DNA of 64,000 nt from Centroberyx gerrardi (taxonomy: Eukaryota > Chordata > Actinopteri > Beryciformes > Berycidae): assembly GCF_048128805.1 (NCBI RefSeq), contig NC_136003.1:26852385-26916384 (forward strand). Reading direction: 5' to 3'. The stretch's first letter is position 1; each line of letters starts with the position of its first letter. Position numbers and translations under genes: made by a program. The notes under the pieces were generated by a model. That model did no database searches, was not told the DNA's origin, and was given only the letters and a program-made list of their open reading frames with translations. This document shows, piece by piece, positions 23,401 through 34,658 of the stretch.

Positions 23401-26400
23401 GGGGGTTGATAGGGTTGATGATCAATAACAATGACTCAGCAATTACTTGGTCAGGGTTTGAAAACTCACTTTCCAGCCCGTACTCTATTATAGAACAAAA
23501 ACTCCCCACCCACTGGAGTTTCAAGACACCCACCACCCCCCACCTACTATTTCCAACTGCTCAATGATGGAGGATGGTGCTACGAGCAAGTGACCGGTGT
23601 CGCAACACATTTCAGCCACAAAGCCTCAAGCCAAAAAAAGCAAATGACAAAGCAATTCTATTATTACAGTATTTCACTTGTGTAGGAGGAGATAAGTTAA
23701 GCCAGTGTTGTTACAGTTCCTATTGGTCTCAGCTAGAGGTCGATAAAGGTCATAGATTACTTAATGCCACTTTAAATGAAAAAAAGCCTCTACATCTGTT
23801 TCTGTTTGTAATTCTTTTCTCTGTCTACTTGAATAGAGATTCATCCAGGACCCCTATGCCACTACTTTTGGCGGATTCTCCAAAGTCACTAATTTCTTCA
23901 GGGGTGCCCTGCGGCCTCCAGATTCCCCCCTCCACCCTCGCACTGCTCAGGACCCTAATGCGCACCCCCCACCTGACGAAGAGCCCGGCTTTGAACTCAT
24001 CACCTGTGTAAGAATAAAGAAAAACAATAACTTTTTGGGGCCGAAAGTCTATTCATCTGTAATCCTGTGGAAAGCAGACGTCAGTGTGGAATATATCGAG
24101 ATTACAGATTGTGATAGCATACAGGGAGACATCAGCCCGAGTGATGAATCACATGTCTGTGTTTGCTTCTGTCTGTCCATCCAGGGGGCGGAGCTTGGAC
24201 CCAGACCCGAGGTGAGCAGGGGAAAACCTCTGGACAAGTGGGAGGAGTTTCTGGACCCTGAGGGCCGAGTGCAGAACCCAGAGAGAATCAAAGAGCTTGT
24301 GTTCAGAGGGGTAGGACCGTAAATCTTACAGTACATCATTTCCCTCATCTGGAAGACCTCTCACTCTGTTACCTCCCTCAGCCAGATGTGTGTGTTTTGA
24401 TGCCTGTCTTACCCTCTTCCAGGGCATCAGTCCGTCCCTGAGGAAAGAGGCGTGGAAGTTCCTCCTGGGCTTTTATCCCTGGAACAGCACCGCCAAAGAA
24501 AGGGAGGACATTCTGCGGGTTAAAACGTTAGTGTTTTATTACTGTGTGCCCCTTTCCCACCCCCCTTGATTCAAATGTTACTACACATTAAAGCAGTCCG
24601 CCAGTTCAACGCCCCTCTGTCTCCTCAGGGATGAATACTTCAGAATGAAGGTGCAGTGGAAGTCGGTCAGTGAAGAACAGGAGATGAGGAACTCCCTCCT
24701 CAGAGGATACCGCAGCCTGATAGGTCAGACCAGCTGTCTGTCAAAAAAAAAGAGAGATTTCTTCACTTTATTGGTCAGCAGTAGACGTTGAATTTTAATG
24801 GTCTTTGTTGTGTTGTGGCAGAGAGGGACGTCAGCAGGACAGACAGACACAACACCTTCTTCTCTGGGAACGACAATCCAGGACTGACTCTGCTTCACGA
24901 CGTGCTGATGACATACTGCATGTACAACTTTGATCTTGGTATGTATTTATGAATTGTTTGCAAGCACAGGTCCACCGATAGTAACATTTCTTAACCGATA
25001 TGAGTACAGAGCATTTATCAATACACAGGACACGATGTTGCTATCCCATGTGCCATGATCCAAGTACATAATCCGAGTACTTTATTAAGTAGATCAGCCT
25101 AAATGAGTAGTGATCCACATTCTACTCAATTTACGACTTCATTGTTCTAAAATAATACAGGAACAAGTGCATCAATTGCATTTGTCTATTTATTTATTTA
25201 TTTATCTATTTACTGGTCAAATGCAGCTTATTGATGGAAAACCAGTTTATTCAGAATAGGTTAATAGATAAAGAACAGTGTACTAGGTTAGGCCTAATGA
25301 AACAGAATGGCATTCAGCCTTCATAGCCAAGGCTTTTCTTCTAAACAAAAGCTGCTCTGCCTTTGAATTAACCAAATCCTGAATATACTACAGATGCTAC
25401 CAGTACACCTTTATTACAAATGATTTTCACATCGTTGAAGTGTTTCAAATGACCTCAGCTGTCACTGGTCAGCCGGCCAGACAGATGCCAGGTCCCTCTG
25501 ACGGTGTCTTTGTCTCCTCTTCTGTCCAGGCTATGTCCAGGGCATGAGCGACCTCCTGGCCCCGCTGCTGTTTGTCACCCAGAACGAGGTGGAGTCCTTC
25601 TGGTGTCTGACAGGCTTCATGGAGCTGGTGGTGAGTAGTCAGGATCAGTCACAAACCCGTGGCTTTTACAGAATTCACATACAATTTTTGCGATATTATA
25701 ACAGGTGACTTACTGATGGCTAGTGCTGAAACGATTAGTCAATTAATCGATTTGTCTATGAATTAATCGTTTTAGTCATTTATCAAGTAAGAATACCAAA
25801 CATTTGCTGGTTACAGCTTTACTAATGCAAAGATTTGCTACCTTTCATCACTTTGGGATGTAGTAACTTGTGATGGCCATTTGTCATTATTTTTGACATT
25901 TTATAGACTAAATGATTAATCGAAAAAAAGAATCAATAGATTATTTTTTAGCCCTACTGATGGCATCATCAGCCAGCGGCAACTACAAAACAGCAGGGAC
26001 TTAGAGTGCAGCTCAGCGCATCACTAATGCTAAAACAATAGGTGTCGATTAGAAGTTTACCGCTATTGATTCCAATGCAAATGTTATTGTTCTTGCTGAG
26101 AATGTCCATTTAAATGCTTCCTGTTCGGAGGCTCAGTGCCTCATTCTTGGCTTAAAGGAAAGAGTAAACTATGCAGCAGGCAGACACCACTAAATATGCA
26201 GCGGTGCATTGTGGTCCAGACTGATGAGGATGTCTGTCAATGCGATCTTTGTTGGAGTTTCAAACTGAATGGGACCTTATGAGCAGGGAAGTGTGATGTG
26301 CCTTTGAGCTGCATATTTCACACCATGCTGTATTCTCAAACTGCAATATCTGGCTGTTATTCACACTTTATCCTCACACACACACAGCAGCAGTATTTTG

Positions 26401-29400
26401 GAAGGTGGAAGACATTTGATATGTGTTTAATTAAGCTGTTACCACAGGCTACTGAGTGAGTAATGAGTCTTTCCTCTCTCTCTCTCTCTCTCTCTCTACA
26501 GCACCAGAACTTTGAAGAGTCTCAGGAGGCCATGAAGCAGCAGCTCCTCCAGCTCAGTATCCTGTTGAAGGCTCTGGACCCGGAGCTGTGCGACTACCTG
26601 GGTTAGTCGGCTAATAGTCATGCAGTCAGATTGGATTAGAGATCAGATTAGAATAAATCTTAATGATCCCCGTGGGGAAACTGGGTCGCTGTAGTGGAAG
26701 ATAATAGGATACAGCGAAGAAAAACTGGATATAAATGGGAATAGAGCAAATGGAGGAGGGGGTATTAAACACAACACAGCCGACAATTATAACACTAGAG
26801 TCCATTAAGTAAAAGTATATGAATGAAAATATGAATTTCCAGCATGAATTTCCCTTTCATGTGTGCAGGGTGTGCAAAATAGCAGCAGTAGAACATACTG
26901 CGACAGAAAAATAAACAAAAAATGTGATATGAAAATGAATATGTTCCAAATATATCACAAATGATTTCCATATACACAGGAGGAGCATTGTATTACATTA
27001 TCATGATAGACTGTCACAAAGTATCTCTCAATTTTGCTCTATCCTTGGATTATTACTCATTCATATAGATCTAAATATCCTTTAATTCTTTTTTGTCAGT
27101 TGATAACTGGGGGGAAAAAACATCTCTGTCTCCTTGTGTCCGTCAGACTCTCAGGACAGCGGCTCTCTGTGCTTCTGTTTCCGCTGGCTGCTCATCTGGT
27201 TCAAGAGAGAGTTTTCCTTTGAGGACATCCTCACCTTGTGGGAGGTGAGAGCACAACGGCCACAGCATGTTATAGATGTGTTACGGTTCATGTGGAAAAA
27301 CAATGTTGTCAATTTGTATATTTACTGACTGGTGTGGTACATGTATACATGGACCGGTCAGTTTGTACATTTACCAGAGATGTGGTAAATGTACAAATAG
27401 CTCTCCTTCCCACATATCCCGGTTTATCTGCACATGCCTCAGTTCATGTGAAAACTACTTAACATTTACCGGTTTGTGTACAGATTTGCCTCCGCACTTC
27501 TTGTTCAGCGATCTCTCAGAGCTTCACTCCAATGTAGACACATGTGTTTATGTCCGATCACGAAGCACCATCTGATTGGTTTAGCCGTTGGTTCATGCAG
27601 CTCAGTCCTAAAAGAACTAAAGGGGCAGTCATAATGTTCGGAAATACAAATTGACGATTTGTACATTGTAGTACACTGGCCATTTTTCCACATAAAGCGG
27701 AACATATATAGATGTATTTGTGTGACACTGAAATAGTTCATGTACAGTCGATGAAATCAGCAGCCAGACGTCAGACACTTCACTCCTCAAGCTTCATCAC
27801 GGTTTACAGCACTCGACAAAATCACTTTCTGCAAATCATTTCTGTCGTTTATAGAGCAGTATAGAAGGAAGTTTTATACTGTTCTGTTAGTGGGAAACTT
27901 TAACCTTAGCTGTGAGTCTTCACATCTTCGCTGAGAAGTTTCACACAATTCCCGCAATCCTCTTCTCGTATTCAGAAAGAACTATTCCATCTACTCTCGT
28001 CTTTGAATACTCGTGTCTGAGGAAAAATCTCCTTCGGTTTGTTTTTGCATGTCGGGAATATATATTTTACATATATATTCACAATTCACCACCCAGTCTG
28101 ACAGGGATTGTGGCTGATATTTGCACTGTTACAATAGGATTTGAAATCACTGCTAGCTAGCTGTAGCTGTAAACCACAAAACCACGAATGCCCCATGGAC
28201 CTGTACAGAATCTGTAATGTAGTCGTGGTGGAATCTCACTCAATCAATCAATCAATCAATCAATCTGGGTTAATGTAATATCTTATTTAAGCAATAAGCC
28301 ACAAGATGCTTTACAGTGATTTTAGAACGGCTAACAAGCTGTGTTAATGTACCGTTTCAACCCATCACTTAGGCCAACATAGCTACTGCAGCCATAGGGT
28401 TCACTGGTGTCATTCCTTTGTCCCATAACACTGGTGGATAATATGGTAAGTCGGCACTTGCTTGCTGTATTAAAATCAAAGGCCATGTCTTGTTTCAGTT
28501 CTTAAAACAGCGTGCGGCCCACATAGTGTCTGACGGTGCCAATTTGATTCTGGAATTTCTCTAACTCTTCAGTTTTTCTCTCATGTATTTCTTGATACTT
28601 CTCTTCTTCTTCTCCATACCAGTCTTCCATTGACAGCCCCTCAAATAAGTCAGAATTTACTATCATTTTTGCTTATTCGTTTTAAGTACCGTCTGGTGAT
28701 TTTCAGTTAGTGCATTAACATTTCAATTAACTTCTATGTGATCACCGGCGTATATTTATCGGGTTTTTTACAACGTCTTTGATCGCGACCCAGCCAATCA
28801 GAGATGAGGACCGGTACTGTTCAGTTAATAACGTCCTGTTTTGCTCCTCAGGTCCTCTGGTCTCGTCTGCCCTGCGACAACTTCCACCTGCTGATCGCCT
28901 GCTCCATCCTGGAGTCCCAGCGAGGGGAGCTGATTGGCTCAGACCATGATTTCAACACTATTCTGAAGGTGTGTGTGATGGGTGTTACAGTTACTTTGTA
29001 CATGGGAAAACGCAGCACCATTTCTTCATCGTTAAGCACCAAATGCATTTATCTATTATCCGCAGCACATTAATGAATTGACGATGAAGCTGGACCTGCA
29101 GACTGTGCTGCGGGGAGCGGAGGCCATCTACCTGCAGCTGGTGCAGTGCAAGGTAGGAAGTGGTGCGAGGGTTGGTGCACACAATACATGGGTGTCATCT
29201 GGGTGCGGCTAGGTGTGGTGCTCGTCATACCTGAGTGAGTCCAGATTTCATTGTGTAGTTTTTATTGTTATAAACCAAGAGCAGAAATCCTCAGAAATGA
29301 ATTTTGGACTTACTAAACATTATAATTCAAACAATATGAATCAAATAAAAGACAGTTAAACAAATCAAGTACATTCAATCATAATGTATGTATTACAATT

Positions 29401-30051
29401 ACATGTTATACATCAAACACCACCTGAAAGGAACCTTTAACAATTTATGATATTCCGTATTGATAATATATAACACTCACACATTTATCTGTAATCTCAG
29501 ATTTGAAAGACAGATTGAAATTCCAATTCTGTTTCCTGTAAGTTTTTTTTTTTTTTCAAATTTCAATTACAGTTCCTCAGTTGAACTGGAGTTGACGAGT
29601 TCATTCATGAATTGATCCCAACCCTGATGCACACAGTGATTGCGTTAGATGATGGTTTTCATATGTTTTCCTTCACAGCAAAACCTACTGTAGTAGAAAC
29701 CAGAAAGATTTCCCCTTTAAAAAAAAACAACACTAACAAAGTAGGAAGGAATCTAATTTTCATGTCATGGAAGCGCTCCGATTTAACTATGGAAAGTCGT
29801 GTAAAAGTCATGGAATTTTCCCTGCTACTCTCTCCTCCTCCCCCCACGTGCTGACTCCGTCTCTCCTCCTCTTCTCCCCCCAGGAGCTTCCGGTGAAGGT
29901 CCAGGAGGTCCTGGGTCTCTACGTTCCCTCCAGCTCCGAGGAGGAGAGCCCCGACTCGGAGAGCAGCGAGACGCAGCGCCTCCTCAGCCAGTCCCAGGCG
30001 GGGGCGGCCGCGGCTATCCCAGCATGCACCGCTCCCCCCACCTACCCTTAA
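20457..30051 (+). CDS. tbc1d17: TBC1 domain family member 17, Rab GTPase-activating protein, 630 aa
   Basis: Coding exons: 20457-20483, 21916-22011, 22098-22175, 22306-22417, 22564-22747, 22948-23059, 23837-24007, 24185-24310, 24423-24526, 24629-24723, 24822-24938, 25530-25630, 26502-26601, 27147-27244, 28852-28968, 29066-29152 and 29884-30051. All phases agree. The N-terminal half begins MEPKVENYKLIFEKEGVYLH and holds the DUF3548-type Rab-binding region. The TBC domain starts near residue 303 (GISPSLRKEAWKFLLGFYPW). The catalytic arginine finger is in IERDVSRT (Arg near 374) and the glutamine finger in GYVQGMSDLL (Gln near 411), so it should be an active GAP. The acidic Ser/Glu tail is typical of TBC1D15/17. 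Length matches human TBC1D17 (648). Known TBC1D17 roles are Rab8/Rab21 traffic and mitochondrial recruitment via Fis1. TBC1D15 is the close alternative; the akt1s1 neighbour supports TBC1D17. Confidence 0.95.
21161..21460. repeat. Dispersed repeat shared with the nucb1 upstream region (copy 1)
   Basis: It resembles 38130-38400 in direct orientation. Shared stretches include AATGTTGCCTTG, GCAAATACACA, AATTCGGCATAC, GATCCACCAAG-like sequence and GTGGAGAT..TATTGAAA..AAAGTGCTGCTT. It lies in intron 1 of tbc1d17. Confidence 0.7.
23128..23190. repeat. Short fish interspersed repeat (TATATAGC...CTCAAAGGGC type)
   Basis: The stretch reads TTATTTATATAGCCCTTAA and then CTCAAAGGGCTTTACA. This 'tatatagcgcttt ... 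ctcaaagtgctttaca' layout is a common short repeat of fish genomes, also present near 63555-63640. It lies in intron 6 of tbc1d17. Confidence 0.6.
23337..23775. mobile_element. piggyBac-like short element bounded by TTAA (tbc1d17 intron 6)
   Basis: The left end is TTAAAGGGGCAATAAGTA and the right end, on the minus strand, is TTAAAGTGGCATTAAGTA. The 439-bp element is bounded by TTAA on both sides, the piggyBac target site. Part of its interior (about 23455-23525) recurs in inverted orientation near 54490-54560 in a ppfia3 intron. No transposase is readable. Confidence 0.7.
25720..25954. mobile_element. hAT-like short element with 8-10 bp target duplication (tbc1d17 intron 12)
   Basis: The direct repeat TACTGATGGC occurs at 25711-25720 and 25955-25964. 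The element between starts TAGTGCTGAAACGATTAG and ends GATTATTTTTTAGCCCT. The two ends, rich in ATTAATCGA, are inverted relative to each other. It matches a widespread fish repeat that starts with AGGGCTGCAACTAACGA; a fragment of the same family lies at 44113-44190. Confidence 0.75.
26620..26720. repeat. Fragment of a 'GATCCCCGTGGGGAAA' fish repeat
   Basis: The segment has GATTAGAATAAATCTTAATG followed by ATCCCCGTGGGGAAACTGGG. This is the 3' end of a common fish retroposon type. A related fragment is at 39423-39520 in nucb1. It lies in intron 13 of tbc1d17. Confidence 0.55.
27245..28851 (+). other. Intron 14 of tbc1d17 (1.6 kb)
   Basis: No exon is seen here. It holds the foldback element (27285-27710), a (CAAT)n tract at about 28230-28264, and a short fish repeat with GCTTTACAG near 28265-28320. 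Confidence 0.6.
27285..27710. mobile_element. Foldback element with nested hairpin (tbc1d17 intron 14)
   Basis: The left end (GGTTCATGTGGAAAAACA then GTCAATTTGTATATTT) recurs inverted at about 27625-27710. Inside is a perfect hairpin: TTTGTACATTTACC at 27362-27375 and its reverse complement at 27384-27397. This is the layout of a non-autonomous foldback DNA element. No target duplication was resolved. Confidence 0.6.
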
Positions 30052-30808
30052 CTCCCGGGAAACGGGGGGGTTTTGACATGAAGAGATGTACGAAAGATAT
30101 TTATATATGAAATCTATATATACATCATGGATATATGGGATCCAATGAGGGAGACTGATTATACTATACTGAGCAGTGGAGGAAGAAGACTGTTGTTACC
30201 GTCTGTAAGAGGCAGGGGGCGTTGTCGAGGCTTTTTCTTTTTTTTTTTTAAATGTATGTTTATGAATGTTATTATCCAAGATGTGTAAACACTATAGCTG
30301 TATTTGCAGTGCTCTTTTTTTTTTTTTTTGGTTCTTTACGTATGTCGTCCTCTCCTCCGTATCGATGACGTAATAGCTTGTCATTTGTTTACATGTCTTT
30401 CCGTCTATGCGAGAGAGTATTGCCATCCTTTTTTTTCTCTTTCTTTTTTTCCCCCCTCCCTCTTCCTTTTGTATGATGCTGCTATTTTACATTTCCCCGC
30501 ATTATTTTTATCGTTGTCTCCTTCTCGGTTTGTCGATTTGTGTTTTTCGGCATACATGCAGCCTGTTGCGCTTTGTTTAAATTTCCCTGTCCCCCCCCCC
30601 CCCCCCCCCCCCTTTGCCACTGTCACTCAAAAGGGATGAAGATGAAGGATCAACCTACTGGCAGCGTGTTGTTAGTACTGTATAATGCCATTCCAGCCCT
30701 ATGCAAACTTTTGCATGCCTTATAGATTTTACATGCAGCGTGGCAATGTTTTTAGGTTTGTAATTATCTGTATTATGTCGTAACATTTTCACCCACTGAT
30801 TATTACCA

Positions 30809-30814
30809 AATAAA
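30809..30814 (+). terminator. Polyadenylation signal of tbc1d17
   Basis: AATAAA lies 758 bp after the tbc1d17 stop codon. The 3' untranslated region before it includes a poly-C run at about 30591-30612. Confidence 0.6.
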
Positions 30815-33245
30815 TGGTTGAATCTTACCAGAACGCGGTTATTCAAACTTTACATTTCTGATTTTTTTTTTTTTTTTTTCACTAGAAGTTGCTCCTTTTA
30901 CATCATTTCAAACCTTTTCAAAGTGTCTCTCAGCAGTTCCCACAGACATAAACGGATCTGGACACTCTCACTCACTGAGACACAGACAAGAGCTGAATGT
31001 GATGAGAGATAAAAGTGCTTAGAGTGTCACAGCTCAACACACAGATAACTGCTTCTGAGCAGCTGATAAAAGTCAGACATTGGACAGATAAACAAGGCTG
31101 AAACGGCAAATGTGAAAAAACCGTGCGGCATGTTGGGAAATCGAACTCTGGGAAATCCTTGCTTTCCCCCCCATTAAAGAAACAACTACAATAAGATGCG
31201 TTTGTTAGTTTTTATTTAGTGTCTTAACTTGTGAACTGGTTAAACTTTGGCCTTTCCCCTCTCCTCCCCCCGCTGACCAGCAGGTGTCTGTGTGAGGTGA
31301 AAGGCTGGGGGGAAAATAGGGACCTCTGTTCTCCACTGTCCCGGGAAATGAGCTGGAAAATGAGGGGCGGGGATCCACACACCCCCTTCACAGGACCCGC
31401 CGCTCTCTCTTTCTCCCTCCGTCCGTGTTGTTTGAATACAGCTGCGACGTATGAATTTAGTGGGGTGCTTAAACAGGCCGACGATCTGTCACACTGTTTC
31501 TCTTGCCCGTCCCACCCCCCTCCTCCCCCCCCGACCTGACCTCACTTGACTGGCAGAGCCAAACTCACTTAGTCCCACATTCAAACTCAATCTGCTTTCA
31601 GCACCGCTCAAAGCCCGTTTTATGGGCGAAGGCCTTGTCAACAGCCTTAAACCCCATATTCTCTCACTAATGCTACAATCGGCCAAGTGTCTGAGGATTA
31701 CGGCCTGTTGTTGCTGTCATTATGCTGGGGGTCTTGGAAAAGCTTTTCATCCGCAGGAGATGATGTGGCTGTAGATCTACTCTCTGATGGGAGATCTGAG
31801 CCTTGGATTTGTTGTTTAAAAATCACGGCTGTGATTCTCTTAAGGTTTCTCTATGTGTGTGTTTGTATGACGATTTTACACGTGCCATGATTATGTTGTT
31901 ATTGGTCTTTTTGGGGGGTTTTATCACTTGTGTTTCAAGCTGCGTACATTTTTTTTTTTGCTTAAATGTCCCCAACGCTTTGTTGTTGTCACATAAATGG
32001 AATAAAGAGGGATGAAGTGAAGGGTAAACCCAGCCGATCTCAGTTTACCCTCCTCTTTAGGCTGACATTAATCTGTATGAGGTAAATTCACAGTACAGAG
32101 TAATATAAGGGGGAGAAAGCATAAAGTAATGCATTTCTGAAATATAATTCATTTTTGTTCATATTGGTGGATGTTTGCCTGAGGACTGGAAGTCATAGTT
32201 TTTATTTACCACTTCACCACCACTGACAGGCTGTTAGTCTGTTAGTCATCTGTTTATCTCAAATTAAATATCAAGGCCTCAGTCCTCCAAGATGATGTCT
32301 TAGCTATTTGACAATCTGTTGAAAATTGTTAAAGCCAGCACACTATTAGTGCCTTTTCCCTATTTACCATGACAAACACGTTTCAGTCAGTATTAACAGT
32401 TTCTCCTGAACTCAGCATCTACTCTGTATGAACCTGTTTCAGTAGCCCTTTAAATTACAGGCCACTAATTACACAGTAATGACCAGAAATAACTAAGTAA
32501 AATCCAAGTAAAACAGATGTAATAACTAGCAGTGAGTAATTAATTTATTTTACTTGGATATTACTTACTTATTTAGCCTAATTTAAAGGGTTATCCCTGT
32601 TTCTGCTCTTCACTATTTGAGTAAAAACGGTCGTCACCTGTATGTTGAACAGAACATGAGTTATTGACACTCTGCTCAAATCAATTCAGCGTGATCACGG
32701 TGCGTTGTCATCGTCTCCCTCTCTTTAACGCCCAGTTGAAACGCGAGCCGCCAGTGAAACCTTAATGTGCGAAAAGCCACCTGTAATGACTGTGTCAAAT
32801 ACAATCTGTATTCTCCACTGGTGAGTGCGACCCCATTGTGACCGGCAGGGGAATCCCCGGGGAGCGTGTGAAAAGTGTGTCTACCCCGTGAATGTGTGAA
32901 GTGTGTGTTTGTGTGTGAGGAGGCAGCAGCAGGCAGAAGGCCAGGGCCTGTTGTCTGACACTGATTTGTAAAGGGAGACAATACAGCTCATTGACCTGCC
33001 TGGGCTCCACTGTCTGTTGCACATACCTCCCCCCCCCCCCCCTCCCTGCCCCACCCGGTGGCTTCACTGCTCTTTAAACAGGGGGAGCAGATTGCCACAA
33101 GCACAGGGAGGAGGGGGGAGGGGAGGGGGGGTGACGGGACACAGGTTGCTTTGACAATGAGATTCCTCAGAGAATAGAGAGAGAGAGAGAGAGAGAGGCA
33201 GCTCCGGGCCAAAACTTTGATGAACACATTTAGTGAGACAGGATT

Positions 33246-33619
33246 TACACTTCCAGTCAAAAGTTTGGACACACACACATTTTTCTTTATTTTTACAATT
33301 TCTCACACTTTAGAATAGTAGTAAAGACATCAAAACTATGAAATAACACAAATGGGATTATGCAGTGACCAAAAAAGTGTTAAACAAATCAAAACTATCT
33401 TATATTTTAGATTCTTTAAAGTATCATACCTTTGCCTTGATGGAAAGGAAAAGGCTTTGGAAAGAAATTCATACACAGACATCAACTTCACTATTTATAT
33501 TTGTCTAAGAAACAAATTTCAAGTATTTAAGCATAAGCCTTTAGATCAAAATGGCTTTAAGATAATGGAAAACATAGTACATTCAGTCAGGTGTGTCCAA
33601 ACTTTTGACTGGTAGTGTA
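33246..33619. mobile_element. Tc1-like non-autonomous element
   Basis: The ends are inverted repeats: TTCCAGTCAAAAGTTTGG after TA on the left, and CCAAACTTTTGACTGGTA followed by GTGTA on the right. The 374-bp interior matches only the ends of a full Tc1-like transposon of fish (ACATCAAAACTATGAA, AAAAGTGTTAAACAAA, TTTGCCTTGATG). Most of the transposase region is gone. TA at both edges fits the Tc1/mariner target site. Confidence 0.85.
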
Positions 33620-33721
33620 TTCCAAAATCTTGTTTGCTGTCTTTTATTTTCACTGTGGAAAGTGTGACGATGTCTCCTGTGGTCAGAAACAACATTGTTA
33701 CAGCATTAGAGGCCAGTGATG

Positions 33722-33850
33722 CAGTGTTTCCCCCTGGATTTTATTCCTTGTCAGGGTGGAAAAGCCTCAGAAACAGCATTTAGACCATCATGGGACACTA
33801 AAACTCTCCATTGAAACCCATTCTAATGAATTTCTTACAGGGTTAGCAGC
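33722..33850 (+). repeat. CAGTGTTTCCC-type short repeat, copy 1
   Basis: It starts CAGTGTTTCCCCCTGG and continues with GGGTGGAAAAGCCTCAG, ACCATCATGGGACACT and AAAACTCTCCATTGAAACCC. The same family is present in inverted orientation at 42353-42437 and 49531-49680. The right boundary is unclear and may reach about 33950. Confidence 0.7.
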
Positions 33851-34373
33851 TGGATCAGGGCAGCTGGATCAGGGGAAATCTGCAAGAAATGTATCAGAAT
33901 TTGAGACCATTTCGTTTGCCACCTCAAAATATTTCACTTCTTATTCCTAACAGTTGACAGAATGAAACATACGTCCAATGTTTGAATTATTTCCTCCCAT
34001 ATTCTCCTCGTAAACAAACACCCTCATCCCTTTGTTATCCATTCCCATTGTCAGAGTCTGGAGATGACCTTTTCTCTCCCCTCTCTCTGCCTCTCACCCC
34101 TCATAGCCTTTTCTTTTTTTTTTTTTCCTCCACCCTTCTCTTTTTCACTGTCGAAGACAAGCTGTTGCCCCGTCCCTGCGGGCCACTCCCTCTCTTGTCT
34201 GCTCCTCTTACTCCTCTCCTCCCCTCCCTCTCTCTTTCTCCCTCTCCCCACCTGTTGAAGCAATTGTTGCACAGGCCGCATTGTTGTCTTCTTCTTATTT
34301 TATGTCACTCACTCGGTCGCCGCCCCTTTCTACGATCTCTCTTTTTTTTTTTATCTTCCTCCCCTCATTACCA

Positions 34374-34376
<3 letters not shown>

Positions 34377-34412
<36 letters not shown>

Positions 34413-34424
34413 CTGGGTATAAAA
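34377..34424 (+). promoter_or_regulatory. Core promoter of the D-type cyclin: (CT)n tract and TATA box
   Basis: A (CT)n tract at 34379-34410 is followed within 10 bp by TATAAAA at 34418-34424. Initiation about 30 bp downstream would give a 5' leader of roughly 200 bp before the ATG at 34659. A CT/GA tract beside a TATA box is a plausible open-chromatin promoter; the start site is inferred. Confidence 0.6.
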
Positions 34425-34658
34425 CTCAGACAAGATAGTTGAGGAGTAATATTCAGCACAGCACCGCAGGGAGACACACTCACAACAGCTACAACACGGA
34501 ATAAGGAGCGATTTCCAGCATTAACAGAGAGCTGGATCAGGTGCAGCAACACTTTCGGTTACGATTCAGTTTCCTCAGCTGGCAGAAGGACGCGGACTGT
34601 TGCGTTTCTTTCTCGCTGGAGGAAAACAAGTGTATATTTTACCCAGCAGGCCGTGTGG

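Larger units (their letters stand above)
30815..34417. other. Spacer between tbc1d17 and the D-type cyclin
   Basis: No coding exon is seen. The stretch holds a C-rich tract near 33028-33043, the Tc1-like short element at 33246-33619, a CAGTGTTTCCC-type repeat from 33722, and pyrimidine-rich sequence at 34070-34410 that runs into the cyclin promoter. Confidence 0.55.

Noticed and set aside
34653-34658. In-frame GTG upstream of the cyclin ATG as a start
   Set aside because: Vertebrate nuclear genes very rarely start at GTG, and the ATG at 34659 gives the expected cyclin D N terminus.
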